DNA of 64,000 nucleotides from Actinokineospora inagensis DSM 44258 (lineage in GTDB: Bacteria > Actinomycetota > Actinomycetes > Mycobacteriales > Pseudonocardiaceae): contig NZ_AXWW01000010.1 of assembly GCF_000482865.1 (NCBI RefSeq), positions 62,001 through 126,000 of the forward strand. Reading direction: 5' to 3'. The stretch's first letter is position 1; every line of letters starts with the position of its first letter. Below are positions 34,123 through 42,837 of this stretch, in pieces. Position numbers and translations under genes: made by a program. The notes beneath the pieces were generated by a model. That model was not told the origin of the DNA and did no database searches. It saw nothing but the letters and a program-made list of their open reading frames with translations.

Positions 34123-35108
34123 CCGACCGGCACCCGGCCGTCCTGGCCAACACGGTCCTGACCAACACCGTCCTCGCCAACACCGTTCTGGTCCGCACCG
34201 ATCCGGTCAGCACCGGGCCGTTCCTGCCCGAGCCGCGGCCCCGGGTGTTCATCCCGACCCAGCGGACCAGCCCGGACCCGGTGCGCCCGCCCGCGCGCAG
34301 GGACCTCGGTCGGGTCAAGAAGACCAGCGTGCTGGCGATGCTGGTGGTCCTCATCGGACTGCTCGGCGCGGTCGGCTCCGCCTCGGCGCAGACCGAACCG
34401 ACCAGCCCCACCAGCGCGGCGACCCAGCCGACCGGGCCGACCGGCCCGACCGGGGTCACCGTCACCGTCGGCACGCCGAGCAAGCCCAGCGAGTCGATCG
34501 TCATCCTGCTGCTGCTGACCACGCTGTCGGTCGCGCCGTCGCTGCTGCTGCTGACCACCTGCTTCACCAAGATCTTCGTTGTGCTCAGCATCACCCGAAA
34601 CGCCCTCGGATTGCAGAACGTCCCGCCGAACCAGGTGATAGCGGGCCTGACGCTGTTCCTGAGCCTGTTCATCATGGGACCGGTCGTGTCCAAGGTGAAC
34701 AGCGACGGCATCCAGCCCTACCTCAACGGCTCGAAGTCCCAGTCGGTGGCCTTCAACGACGGGATGAAGCCGCTGAAGGAGTTCATGCTCAAGCAGACCA
34801 GGCCCGAGGAGATCGCGCTGTTCACCAAGGTGTCGGGGCAGGCCAAGCCCGCCAACGCCGACGCGGTGCCCGCGACCACGCTCATCCCGGCCTTCGTGTT
34901 GTCCGAGCTGCGCGCCGCCATGCTGATCGGCTTCGTCCTGTACATCCCGTTCCTGGTCATCGACATGGTCGTCTCCGCGGCGCTGATGTCGCTGGGCATG
35001 ATGATGCTGCCCCCGGTGACCGTCTCGCTGCCGTTCAAACTCCTCCTCTTCGTGCTCGCCAACGGCTGGGGCCTGATCATCACCGCCCTCGTCGGCACCT
35101 ACTCGTAA
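34119..35108 (+). CDS. fliP: Flagellar biosynthetic protein FliP
   Basis: FliP is the main protein of the export gate. The core from about residue 115 to 329 is strongly conserved (IVILLLLTTLSVAPSLLLLT, CFTKIFVVLSITRNALGLQ, PPNQVIAGLTLFLSLFIMGP, TLIPAFVLSELRAAMLIGF). A signal-peptide-like helix ends in SASAQT near residue 91. Before it is an unusual 65-residue hydrophilic extension that begins with repeated NTVL units (LANTVLTNTVLANTVLV). The ATG overlaps the fliO stop, so the long form is the natural choice, although the mature core is of normal size. Confidence 0.94.
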   Translation: MTDRHPAVLANTVLTNTVLANTVLVRTDPVSTGPFLPEPRPRVFIPTQRTSPDPVRPPARRDLGRVKKTSVLAMLVVLIGLLGAVGSASAQTEPTSPTSAATQPTGPTGPTGVTVTVGTPSKPSESIVILLLLTTLSVAPSLLLLTTCFTKIFVVLSITRNALGLQNVPPNQVIAGLTLFLSLFIMGPVVSKVNSDGIQPYLNGSKSQSVAFNDGMKPLKEFMLKQTRPEEIALFTKVSGQAKPANADAVPATTLIPAFVLSELRAAMLIGFVLYIPFLVIDMVVSAALMSLGMMMLPPVTVSLPFKLLLFVLANGWGLIITALVGTYS

Positions 35109-35118
35109 AGGGATCGCC

Positions 35119-35388
35119 GTGAACGACACCACCATCATCGAGCTGGGCGTCCAGGCCATGCTGATCACGGCCAAGCTGGCCGCCCCGATCCTGCTGACCG
35201 CGCTGGTGATCGGCTTCGGGATCTCGCTGTTCCAGTCGGTCACCCAGATCCAGGAAGCCACCCTGTCGTTCGTGCCGAAGGCGATCGGCATCGGCGTCGC
35301 GCTGCTGCTCACCGGCAGTTGGATGGTGCACGAGATCATCAGCTTCACCAGCGACCTCTACCAGAAGATCCCGTCGCTGCTGGGCTGA
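35119..35388 (+). CDS. fliQ: Flagellar biosynthetic protein FliQ
   Basis: The 89-residue export-gate subunit has two membrane hairpin helices (MLITAKLAAPILLTALVIGFG; AIGIGVALLLTGSWMVHEII) and the conserved turn FQSVTQIQEATLSFVPK. Length and order after fliP are normal. GTG start with AAAGGG about eight bases upstream; fliR follows four bases after the stop. Confidence 0.95.
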   Translation: MNDTTIIELGVQAMLITAKLAAPILLTALVIGFGISLFQSVTQIQEATLSFVPKAIGIGVALLLTGSWMVHEIISFTSDLYQKIPSLLG

Positions 35389-35392
35389 CGAC

Positions 35393-36160
35393 GTGGAAGC
35401 CCAGCTCGCCCCCGGCACCCTCACCGCGTTCCTGCTCGCAGGCATCCGGGCCATCGCGTGGCTGCTGATCGCCCCGCCGTTCAACGGCCGGTCGATCCCC
35501 GGCACGGTGAAGGCCCTGCTGGGTGTGGCGATCGCGCTGCCCATGGTGCCGAAGCTGTCCGCCAACGTGCCCAGCGCGGAAACCTGGGCACTGGCGGTCA
35601 GCGCGGCCGAACAGGTGGTCGTCGGGGCCGGGCTGGGCTTCCTCACCGCGATCATCTTCGCGGGCGTGCAGGCCGCGGGTGACCTGCTCGACGTGTTCGG
35701 CGGGTTCTCCCTCGCCGCCGCCTACGACCCGCTGTCGCTGGCGGGCAACGCCGCCGTCCTCGGCCGGTTCTACGGCCTGACCGCGACCGCCCTGATGTTC
35801 GCCACTGACGCCCACCAACTGGTCATCCGGGGGTTCACCCTGTCCTACGACGCGATCCCGCTCAACGGGGCGTTCTCCCTGCAGCGCCTGTCCGACCTGC
35901 TGACCAGCGGGCTGGGCAGGCTTTTCATGTCGGCCGTGCTCATCGCCGGGCCGATGGTGGTGGTCCTGTTCTGCGCCGACATCGGCCTCGGCCTGCTCAA
36001 CCGGATCGCACCCGCGCTGAACCCGTTCGCGATCGGTTTCCCTGCCAAAGTGGCGTTGACCCTGGTGATGGTCGGCATGGCCCTCACCCTGCTCCCGCAG
36101 GCGGTGCACAGCATCGCCGAGGAAGCCACCAACGCCGTACTGAAAGCGATCGGTAGATGA
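35393..36160 (+). CDS. fliR: Flagellar biosynthetic protein FliR
   Basis: FliR completes the export gate with FliP and FliQ. The 255-residue protein has about six hydrophobic segments. Typical stretches are AFLLAGIRAIAWLLIAPPFN, SIPGTVKALLGVAIALPM, VQAAGDLLDVFGGFSLAAAY and LLNRIAPALNPFAIGFPAK, which match the FliR pattern. GTG start, just four bases after fliQ, and four-base overlap with flhB. Confidence 0.95.
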   Translation: MEAQLAPGTLTAFLLAGIRAIAWLLIAPPFNGRSIPGTVKALLGVAIALPMVPKLSANVPSAETWALAVSAAEQVVVGAGLGFLTAIIFAGVQAAGDLLDVFGGFSLAAAYDPLSLAGNAAVLGRFYGLTATALMFATDAHQLVIRGFTLSYDAIPLNGAFSLQRLSDLLTSGLGRLFMSAVLIAGPMVVVLFCADIGLGLLNRIAPALNPFAIGFPAKVALTLVMVGMALTLLPQAVHSIAEEATNAVLKAIGR

Positions 36161-37257
36161 GCGGGAAGTCCGACGCAACCGAGAAGCCGACACCGAAGCG
36201 GCTCAAGCAGGCCAGGTCCGAGGGCCAGATCGCGCGCACCGCCGAACTGGGCACCTGGGCCGCCGTCCTCGCCTCGACCTGGGTCATCCCCGGCGTGCTC
36301 ACCACCCTGTTCGACGACAGCGCGTCCTGGCTGCACCAGATCGCGGGTTTCATCGCCAACCCCGACCCCGCCGCCGCGTTCACCATCCTCGGCACCACGT
36401 TCAAAGAGGGCGCGATCGCCGTCGCCCCCCTGCTCGGCGCGACCCTGCTGGCCGTCCTGGCCAGCGCGGGCGCCCAAGGCGGCCTGCGCCCCGCGATGAA
36501 GCTGCTCAAGCCCAAGTTCACCCGCCTCAACCCGCTGAGCGGCCTGAAGCGGATGTTCGGCCCGCACGCCATCTGGGAACTGGTCAAGACCCTGCTCAAA
36601 ACCGGCATCCTGGCCGTGGTCCTGTACACGGCGGTCAAGAACCTGATCCCCACCATCATGGGCTCGGGCTCCCTGCCCCTGTCCTCACTGGTCAACACCC
36701 TGGGCGACACGGTGCTGTCCCTGATCCGGATGGCCGCCATCGCGGGCCTCGTGATGGCAGCAGCCGACTACATCGTGGCCAGGCGACGCACCAACAAAGA
36801 GCTGCGGATGACGAAGCAGCAGGTGAAGGACGAACACAAGAGCACAGAGGGCAACCCCGAGATCAAGGGCCAAATCCGCGCCCGCCAACTCGCGATGAGC
36901 CGCAACCGCATGATGTCCGACATCGCCACCGCCGACGTCGTCATGGCCAACCCCACCCACGTCGCCGTCGCCCTCCGCTACGACCCCGACAAGGGCGCCC
37001 CCCGCGTCATCGCCAAGGGCGCAGGCGAAATCGCCGCCAAAATCCGCGAACTGGCCACCGAACACCGCGTCCCCATCGTCCGAGACATCCCCCTGGCCCG
37101 CGCACTGTACAGCGCTTGCGAGGTCGGCCAGGAGATTCCGGTCGACTTGTTCGGTCCAGTGGCACATGTTCTCGCGTTCCTGCACCGCCTGCGGAGCAGG
37201 GGATCGGCGGCGGGCATCCACAACATGCCGGCGGGGGCGGCGGCAGCAGCGGCCTAA
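36157..37257 (+). CDS. flhB: Flagellar biosynthetic protein FlhB (export specificity switch)
   Basis: FlhB controls the switch from hook to filament export and cleaves itself at an NPTH motif. In 366 residues, four membrane helices lie before residue 215; the cytoplasmic domain follows, with ADVVMANPTHVAVALRYDPD near 263-282, so the self-cleavage site is intact. The N-terminus (EKPTPKRLKQARSEGQIART) is the conserved amphipathic part. It is the last gene of the main operon; flhA is separated from it by about 5.5 kb of inserted and lost sequence, and is on the other strand. Confidence 0.97.
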   Translation: MSGKSDATEKPTPKRLKQARSEGQIARTAELGTWAAVLASTWVIPGVLTTLFDDSASWLHQIAGFIANPDPAAAFTILGTTFKEGAIAVAPLLGATLLAVLASAGAQGGLRPAMKLLKPKFTRLNPLSGLKRMFGPHAIWELVKTLLKTGILAVVLYTAVKNLIPTIMGSGSLPLSSLVNTLGDTVLSLIRMAAIAGLVMAAADYIVARRRTNKELRMTKQQVKDEHKSTEGNPEIKGQIRARQLAMSRNRMMSDIATADVVMANPTHVAVALRYDPDKGAPRVIAKGAGEIAAKIRELATEHRVPIVRDIPLARALYSACEVGQEIPVDLFGPVAHVLAFLHRLRSRGSAAGIHNMPAGAAAAAA

Positions 37258-37406
37258 ACACCCCAAAACCGCCACACGAGAACGCACCACCCGCCACCCA
37301 CCCCAAATCGACGAAGCACCACACCGGCACCGCGCCCTCGAAAATCGACCCGCATCGACGAAGCCCACACCTGCACCGCGCCCCTCGGAAGCCGCCGATA
37401 CCAACC

Positions 37407-37556
37407 GCCCGTTGTGGTGAAGTTGCTTTGTTTGGGGGGACAGTAGCCTTAAGCTCCCTGGCGGGTAAGGCCACGTCTTTTCAGTGGCCCCGCCTTTTAG
37501 CCTTACCCAAGGCTGCTGTCAGGGGCCCCAAACAAAGCAACTTCACCACAACGGGC
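37407..37556. repeat. 150-bp cruciform with perfect 31-bp inverted repeat (MITE-like)
   Basis: The arms 37407-37437 and 37526-37556 are perfect complements (left arm starts GCCCGTTGTGGTGAAGTTGC). Inside, ACAGTAGCCTT pairs with AAGGCTGCTGT (one wobble) and GGGTAAGG pairs with CCTTACCC, so almost the full element can fold. The composition (many A and T) differs from its GC-rich surroundings. It could be a miniature inverted-repeat transposable element, a bidirectional terminator of the flagellar operon, or a structured RNA; no T-run follows either arm. Confidence 0.8.
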
Positions 37557-37665
37557 ACTTCGCATTATCTGGCGCACATGGCCGGCGTCGCCGCCAGGCG
37601 ACAAGGCCGAATCCCGAGGCGCAGCCGAGGCCCAGAGTCCCTGCGTAGGCCCTCACGCCCCACGA

Positions 37666-37688
37666 CTGTCGGTGGGCTCGTCTAGGCT
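37666..37688 (+). promoter_or_regulatory. RecA-NDp/PafBC-type promoter motif
   Basis: CTGTCGGTG, eight bases, TAGGCT. The -10 hexamer ends two bases before the left inverted repeat of the IS element, so the IS has cut this promoter from whatever it served. Confidence 0.5.
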
Positions 37689-37690
37689 GT

Positions 37691-38485
37691 GAGGGTTATT
37701 CAGAGCGGGCGTAGAAGTAGAGGCTGATGACTGTTGTGATGGTGGTGGGGAAGGTGTGGGGTGGGCGTCTGTAGTCGGTGTGGAGTATGCGCCAGGTTGT
37801 GAGGTGGGCGATGGTGCGTTCGACGGCGACGCGGGTCTTGTTGTGGTGGAAGTTGAAGTCTTTCTGCCATTGTGGTTGTTCGCGTTTGCGGAATGGGGTG
37901 ATCATGTCGCTGCCGATGTAGCCTTTGTCGGCGAGCCGGGTCGTGGTGTCCCGATCTTCCAGGATGCCTGACTGTCTGATGCGGTGCGTGTCGTGGTGGC
38001 GGCCGTCGATCGGGTCGGAGACCCAGGCGAGTCTGCCGTCGAGGGTGGATGCGACCTGGACGTTGACCCCGGTCCTGCGGTGTCGTGTGGAGTAGAGGCC
38101 GGGTCGTGACGCCCATGACCAGCACGGCGGCAGGGTTCCGTCCACGATGTGCCGGGCCTGCTCGTCCAGGTCGTCGGCGGTGGATATGTGGTCGTGGAGG
38201 ATCTTGCCGAGCACGGGCGTCAGCGCGGTGATCGCGCGGCTGATCGTCGGCTGCGACACCCCGAACGTCTCCGCCAACCCCGTTCGCTGGCGTCTCGGTG
38301 AATCGCGGCGCACAGGTTCTCGATGGAACCCCGCGTCAAGCCGGTGCTATGACACATGTCAGGCGATCCGTTTGGTGAGAACTCTGGTGTGGTAACCGAA
38401 TTATCTCAAACGGGCCGCCACCTACATCACGCACCCCCACCCTTGATGATCATCGGGCAAGGTTGAATCCGCCTGAATAACCCTC
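37691..38485 (-). mobile_element. IS5-like insertion sequence, degenerate
   Basis: Ends are a perfect 13-bp inverted repeat (GAGGGTTATTCAG at 37691-37703; complement at 38473-38485). A 3-bp direct repeat TGT flanks it (37688-37690 and 38486-38488), fitting target-site duplication. The only coding content is one DDE transposase with a broken N-terminus. At 795 bp it is shorter than typical intact elements of this group, which fits an internal deletion. Confidence 0.85.
37696..38357 (-). pseudogene. IS5-family DDE transposase, frameshifted
   Basis: The conserved part (from about 38270 down to 37696) has a helix-turn-helix LAETFGVSQPTISRAITAL and a DDE_4-type catalytic domain with D in HIVDGTLPPCW, D in WVSDPIDGRHHD and E in VAVERTIAHLTTW. 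Before it, the start is found in another frame: ATG at 38355-38357 gives MCHSTGLTRGSIENLCAAIH, then a deletion and shift occur near 38290. The protein cannot be made whole from this copy unless translation restarts inside. This is one event on an element that otherwise keeps its ends. Confidence 0.8.
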
Positions 38486-38785
38486 TGTGTGGTCGCTCGT
38501 GACGTGGCCCGTGATGGTGGTCGTGTCGCTTATCGGGCGTGGGTGGCGCGCAAACGCGCGAGGGCGATGCGGGTCAGGCCGAAACCGCGGAAGCCGGAAC
38601 GGGCGGGTCGGTTGCGGGATTATGTGGTGGCCGGATTGAACGAGCGTTGGTCTCCGCAGCAGATCGCGACCAGAATGCGGCAGGAGTTTCCGACCGACCC
38701 GGCGATGCGCGTGTCCCACGAGACGATCTACCAGACCCTGCTCGTCCAGGGGAAAGGCGAGCTGCGGGCGGTGATGTACCGATGA
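38486..38785 (+). pseudogene. IS30-family transposase fragment
   Basis: The frame reads VARDVARDGGRVAYRAWVAR and then ERWSPQQIATRMRQEFPTDP and MRVSHETIYQTLLVQGKGE, which is the helix-turn-helix and linker of an IS30-type transposase. The N-terminus is cut exactly at the IS5-like element, and the catalytic DDE part after VMYR is missing. It is a dead fragment of about 98 codons. Confidence 0.85.
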
Positions 38786-38815
38786 ACGAACTCCTGCTCA
38801 CACACGGCGGCGCAA

Positions 38816-39182
38816 TCACCGGCTGAGACCAAGCAGTTGCCGCCACCTGGTCCAAACCACAGTGACGACGCAACCCGCGGAACCCCCGAGTCCGCCGAAG
38901 AAGACCGGGTTCACCCAGGGGGGGAACATCTTCGTATGTCGTGCCGTCCACGAACAGGCAGGTGTACCTCAGCGGCAACAGACTGATGCGCATCTTGACG
39001 AAGTCCGCCCCCTCATTCACGAAACCTTGGGCACAAGCCTCATCGGTCTCGCCCAACAAGCCCCCCACCAAGCCCACCGTGTACGCCCCAGCGGCGGCCA
39101 GGGCCAACAGCACCGCGCAGACCTTCAGCGGAACTCGGAAGCTCACCGCACCAACCATCCTTCCCTGGCGCCTTCCGGGCAT
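38816..39182 (-). pseudogene. Small two-helix membrane protein broken by a one-base homopolymer frameshift
   Basis: Frame 1 starts MVGAVSFRVPLKVCAVLLAL (ATG at 39158, or 39182 for the longer form), gives a membrane helix to about residue 30, then an outer loop with a Cys pair (EACAQGF and RYTCLFVD). At a run of seven C bases on this strand (seven G bases around 38925-38931 on plus), deleting one C joins it to VPPWVNPVFFGGLGGSAGCV and a second membrane helix, ending LLGLSR at 38816. Without the deletion the frame runs nonsensically into the IS30 fragment. The joined product has the usual two-helix layout, so a frameshift or sequencing error in the homopolymer is the best reading. Confidence 0.65.
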
Positions 39183-39294
39183 GGAGTCTGCCAGGAGGAA
39201 CGATGCGGCGGGCAATCGGCTCCACTCAGCGGTTGGCCATGCTGCCAAGTGGTGTGGAACCGCTCGTAGCGGAGCGGGTGTGACGCGTTCTCCG

Positions 39295-40830
39295 CTAGCG
39301 CCTTGCCAAGGCGGTGGCGAAGGCTTGGAACAGGGCTTCGGCATCGGTGGGCCGTGTTGTACGCCAGGCGATGATGCCGTCGGGGCGGATGAGGGTGGCG
39401 CCGTGGGGGCCGATTCCGTAGCGGGTGTGGAAGGTGGGGGTGGGGATGGTGTGGGACTGGAGGGGGACGCCCAGGTGGGTGGCGGCGGTGGCGGCGAAGG
39501 GGGTCCAGGTGGGGGTGCTGGACAGCAGGACGAAGTCCTGGCCGAAGAGGTCCACAGTAGACACCTGCCGACCGTCTCGCTCGAACCACACGTGTGGGGC
39601 GCGGGAGCCGGGGCGGGCGGTGGGGTGGAAGGGGTTTTCGCTGGGGGCGTCGTCCTCGGTGGCGATGGTCGGGGAGTGGTAGCGGAAGCCGAGGACGAGT
39701 TCCGCGGCTCGGTGGAGGGGGGTGGGGCCTGCGTCGTCGGGGGTGGCGCCGGGGGTTCGGGTGGGGAGGAGGCGCAGGGCCTCGGCGACGACGCGGTCGG
39801 CGATGGGGCGGCGTTCGGGGTCGTAGGTGTCGAGGAGGGCGGGGGACGCGGTGGTGTCCAGGACCAGGGCGAGTTTCCAGGCCAGGTCAAAAGCGTCGCC
39901 GATGGCGGTGTTGCCGCCGAAACCGCCTGCGGGTGGGGTGACCTTGGCGGCGTCTCCCGCGAGGAAGACCCGGCCGGACTGGAAACGGTCGGCGACGGCG
40001 GCGGCCATCTCCCACGGGCGGACGGCGACGATGTCGGGGTGCGCGGTGGGACGGTCGAGGGCGTGGCGGATCAGCGCTGTGCAGTGGGCGGGGGTGAAGT
40101 CCCCGGGGGACTGGCCGCGCGCGGGGTCGTAGCCGACGCTGAGGAGGTGGCGGTTGATTTCCCGGTCGATGGTGATGAAGACGCCGCTGAAGTGGTCGTT
40201 GTTCAGGACGTGCAGGGCGGTCTCGGACTCGGTGAGCAGGTCGCGCAGGTCGGCGTCGAAGATGATGCTGACCTGGTGGGCGAGGGCGCCGGGGCCGTGC
40301 CGGTCGATGCCCAACGCGGACCGGATGCGGCTGCGGCCGCCATCAGCGGCGATGAGGTAGTCGGCGCGGACCCGGCCGGTGTCGAGCTCGGCGGTGACGC
40401 CGGTGTCGTCCTGGGTGAAGGACAGCAGCTCGGTGCTGAACCGGACGGTGGCGCCGAGCCGTTCGGCGTGCCGGAGCAGCAGCGGCTCCAGCTTGTCCTG
40501 GCCCGCCCGGCCGATCTTGACCGGGGACAGGGCGCCGATGTCGCCGGTGTCGGAGAGCTCCTCGTGCAGGGTCGGGCCCGGCACGGTCGCGGCCATCCGG
40601 ACCCGGAACCTGGCCTGCCCGGCGGCGACGGCGGGAACGTCGTCGGCGATGCCCGCGTAGCCGAGCAGTTCCATGGTCCGCTGGTTCTGGCCCGCCGCCC
40701 TGGGGAACGGTGACGTTCCCGGGTGCCGCTCGACGACCAGCACGTCGACCCCGCGTCGGGCCAGGAACGCCGCGCTCGCCGAGCCCGCCAGGCCAGCGCC
40801 GACGACCAGCACCGAAAACCGCTCCCCCAT
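39295..40830 (-). CDS. FAD-dependent aromatic hydroxylase (PheA/TfdB family)
   Basis: The 511-residue flavoprotein has the N-terminal FAD fold [21 protein letters not shown] (GxGxxG), the DG motif [19 protein letters not shown] near 165, and the second FAD motif [20 protein letters not shown] near 300, followed by a thioredoxin-like C-terminal domain ([15 protein letters not shown]). This is the class of NADPH-using hydroxylases that act on phenols or polyketides. GGGGAG lies seven bases before the ATG. No other biosynthesis genes are adjacent, so the substrate is open; it interrupts the flagellar region and may have been gained. Confidence 0.9.
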   Translation of the reverse strand: MGERFSVLVVGAGLAGSASAAFLARRGVDVLVVERHPGTSPFPRAAGQNQRTMELLGYAGIADDVPAVAAGQARFRVRMAATVPGPTLHEELSDTGDIGALSPVKIGRAGQDKLEPLLLRHAERLGATVRFSTELLSFTQDDTGVTAELDTGRVRADYLIAADGGRSRIRSALGIDRHGPGALAHQVSIIFDADLRDLLTESETALHVLNNDHFSGVFITIDREINRHLLSVGYDPARGQSPGDFTPAHCTALIRHALDRPTAHPDIVAVRPWEMAAAVADRFQSGRVFLAGDAAKVTPPAGGFGGNTAIGDAFDLAWKLALVLDTTASPALLDTYDPERRPIADRVVAEALRLLPTRTPGATPDDAGPTPLHRAAELVLGFRYHSPTIATEDDAPSENPFHPTARPGSRAPHVWFERDGRQVSTVDLFGQDFVLLSSTPTWTPFAATAATHLGVPLQSHTIPTPTFHTRYGIGPHGATLIRPDGIIAWRTTRPTDAEALFQAFATALARR

Positions 40831-40914
40831 CGACCACTCCCCCGGTTGCCGCGATCAACCCCCGTCCAGGTAAGTGATCACCGGACCGGCTGTCAAGGCA
40901 ACTGCCGGGGGCGG

Positions 40915-41169
40915 TCAGGCGCGGTCGGTGCGTACGGCCCGGACGACGGTGGGGTTGGGGGTGAGCTCTGTGTCGTCCAGGGTGCGGACCGGGCGGCGGT
41001 AGCGGAGGTAGGCGGCGCGGGGGATGGACAGCAGGATTGCCGCGATGGGGACTGCGATGAGGAAGCGGATGAGGGCGTCGGTGGGTTCGACCTTGCCGGT
41101 GACGAAGGCCGAGTACAGCGACGGGGAGGCCATCAGCAGGGCGACGGCCAGTGTGGAGAAACGGAACAT
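40915..41169 (-). CDS. Small two-helix membrane protein at the end of the flhA operon
   Basis: An 84-residue protein with two hydrophobic helices (about 6-24 and 33-53) and a short Arg-rich cytoplasmic tail. It is not recognised. It follows flhF by 12 bases on the same strand, so it is probably the last gene of the cheB-to-flhF operon and may have a role in motility; there is no other evidence. Start ATG at 41167-41169 has only a weak ribosome binding site. Confidence 0.7.
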   Translation of the reverse strand: MFRFSTLAVALLMASPSLYSAFVTGKVEPTDALIRFLIAVPIAAILLSIPRAAYLRYRRPVRTLDDTELTPNPTVVRAVRTDRA

Positions 41170-41181
41170 GGGTGGGCTCGC

Positions 41182-42837
41182 TTAGGCCGGACCGCGGCGG
41201 GTCGGGGTGGTTGGGGGGACGCCGTCGATGATCAGGATGGGCAGGCCGAGTTCGCGGACGGAGTCCGGGTCGGTGCTGGCGGCGGTGCCGTAGACGGCGA
41301 CGGCGTCGACGCCGCCCAGGTCGGCGAGGTGGCGGCGCAGGTCGGCGGTTTTCCTGGTGGCGTCGATGGCGGCGACGATGTGCTGCGCGCCCAGTGCCTG
41401 CGCGACCGAACCGGCCCAGCGGCCGCCTTCCGGGTCTTCCACGGCGGAGGCGATGGCGACGATCGACGGGACCGGTTTGCGGCTCAGGTCGTAGGCCATG
41501 TCGGCGGCGTGCTCGGGGCCGAGGACACGGCCGCGGCCGATCTGGTCCGGCCCGGCCACCTGCACCGCGCCGGGGCCCAGCCGCATCTTCTGGCAGATCC
41601 ACTCCGCGGCGATGGTGGCCTCGTGCAGGGCACCCGCGACCACGATCACCTTGCCGGGCAACGCGACCAGCAGGTCGCGCGGCACCGGGGTGTCCCAGCG
41701 GCGGCGCGGGCGCGGGGTCGGGTCGACCAGCAGCCGCGGCTCGTCGGCGGTGGGCCACTCGACCTCGGTGGCGGCGGAGATCGGCTCGGCGACGGCGTCG
41801 TCGAGGTAGTCGTCCTCGTCGGGCAGGGCGTGCCGGGCGTGTGACGACGGCATCCGCGGCGGCACCAGCAGTTCGCTCAGCGCGTGCGGGAAGTCGTTCT
41901 CCTCCAGCGGTTCCACCGGTTCGGTGTCCACAGTGGCCGAGTCATCGACCAGCACGTCGTCCACAATGGAGCTGGCAACGGCAGTGTCCTCGACAACCGG
42001 ATCGACAACCGGCTCGGCGACGGGCTCCGGCGCGGCCGGTGCCTCCACGGTGGACTGGGCGGCAAACATCCGCCCGCCCGCGGTCGGCCGCTGCACCGAG
42101 GGGAACTCGGCGGGCCGGACGGTGTTGGCGCTCGGCGGGCGCCACGGCGCGGCCTGCTCCCCCAACAGCACCGCGCGCAGCTCCTCGTCGGTCATGTCGT
42201 CCATGGCGGACTCGTCGAAACCCTTGGTGGGCGCGGGCTTCGGGTCGGCCCAGGCGGGCCGCTGGTAGCCTGCGCCAGCGCTACCCCTGGCGACCTCGAC
42301 CCCGTCGCGCAGCTCCAGCCCGGCGACCTCAAGGCCGCGCGGCGCGTCGCCGACCCGTGGCAGCACGGCGCCCTCCCACTCCCCTGTCGGTGTGCGGCCG
42401 CCCGGTCCGGCGGCCCTGGCCGCGGCCGCCGAGATGCCCCGCCCGGCTTCGGCGGCGAGCAACTGGTCGACCGGGGCGCCGTTGGCGGGCGGGCCGCCCG
42501 CGTCGGCGAAGAACTTGGCGAACGGGTCGCCGACCCGGCTCGCGGGCTCGTCCACCCGCTGCTCCGGCACGGCCTTCGCCGCGGACCCGCCGTCGTGCTT
42601 GTCGGCCAAGTCCATCAGGTCCTTGACCGAGAGCACCTGCTCCTTGGGCAGCGCGGGGTCGCCCGGGTCGGGCACCTCGACCCCGATCTCGAACCACTGC
42701 TTGGAGAAGAAGCCCGCGACCCCGCCCTTGCGCAGGCGGTCGGCCGACACGATGCGGGCGTCGGCGCCGTGTTCGGTGCGCACCCGGTCGAGCAGGGCTT
42801 CCAGGTCAGGTCCCTCAAGCAGCAAGCGTGTAGCCAC
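41182..42837 (-). CDS. flhF: FlhF-like protein with degenerate GTPase domain
   Basis: The 551-residue protein begins TRLLLEGPDLEALLDRVRTE, the start of the FlhF B domain, with HGADARIVSADRLRKGGVAG after it. A very long acidic and Pro/Ala-rich middle (about 65-390) follows. The C-terminal domain (about 395-550) has the SRP-GTPase outline, yet the P-loop position reads VVAGALHEATIAAE, without the GxxxxGKT motif, and the later DTAG/TKxD boxes are not clear. FlhF normally places flagella and needs GTP; this one is probably inactive as a GTPase or works as a scaffold. It overlaps the end of flhA by 23 bases. Confidence 0.78.
   Translation of the reverse strand: MATRLLLEGPDLEALLDRVRTEHGADARIVSADRLRKGGVAGFFSKQWFEIGVEVPDPGDPALPKEQVLSVKDLMDLADKHDGGSAAKAVPEQRVDEPASRVGDPFAKFFADAGGPPANGAPVDQLLAAEAGRGISAAAARAAGPGGRTPTGEWEGAVLPRVGDAPRGLEVAGLELRDGVEVARGSAGAGYQRPAWADPKPAPTKGFDESAMDDMTDEELRAVLLGEQAAPWRPPSANTVRPAEFPSVQRPTAGGRMFAAQSTVEAPAAPEPVAEPVVDPVVEDTAVASSIVDDVLVDDSATVDTEPVEPLEENDFPHALSELLVPPRMPSSHARHALPDEDDYLDDAVAEPISAATEVEWPTADEPRLLVDPTPRPRRRWDTPVPRDLLVALPGKVIVVAGALHEATIAAEWICQKMRLGPGAVQVAGPDQIGRGRVLGPEHAADMAYDLSRKPVPSIVAIASAVEDPEGGRWAGSVAQALGAQHIVAAIDATRKTADLRRHLADLGGVDAVAVYGTAASTDPDSVRELGLPILIIDGVPPTTPTRRGPA

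Larger units (their letters stand above)
37258..37690. other. Gap between flhB and the IS element
   Basis: No gene is supported. It holds a 150-bp inverted repeat (37407-37556) and a DNA-damage-type promoter motif (37666-37688). The remaining sequence is Pro/Arg-coding-like noise in all frames. Confidence 0.5.
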
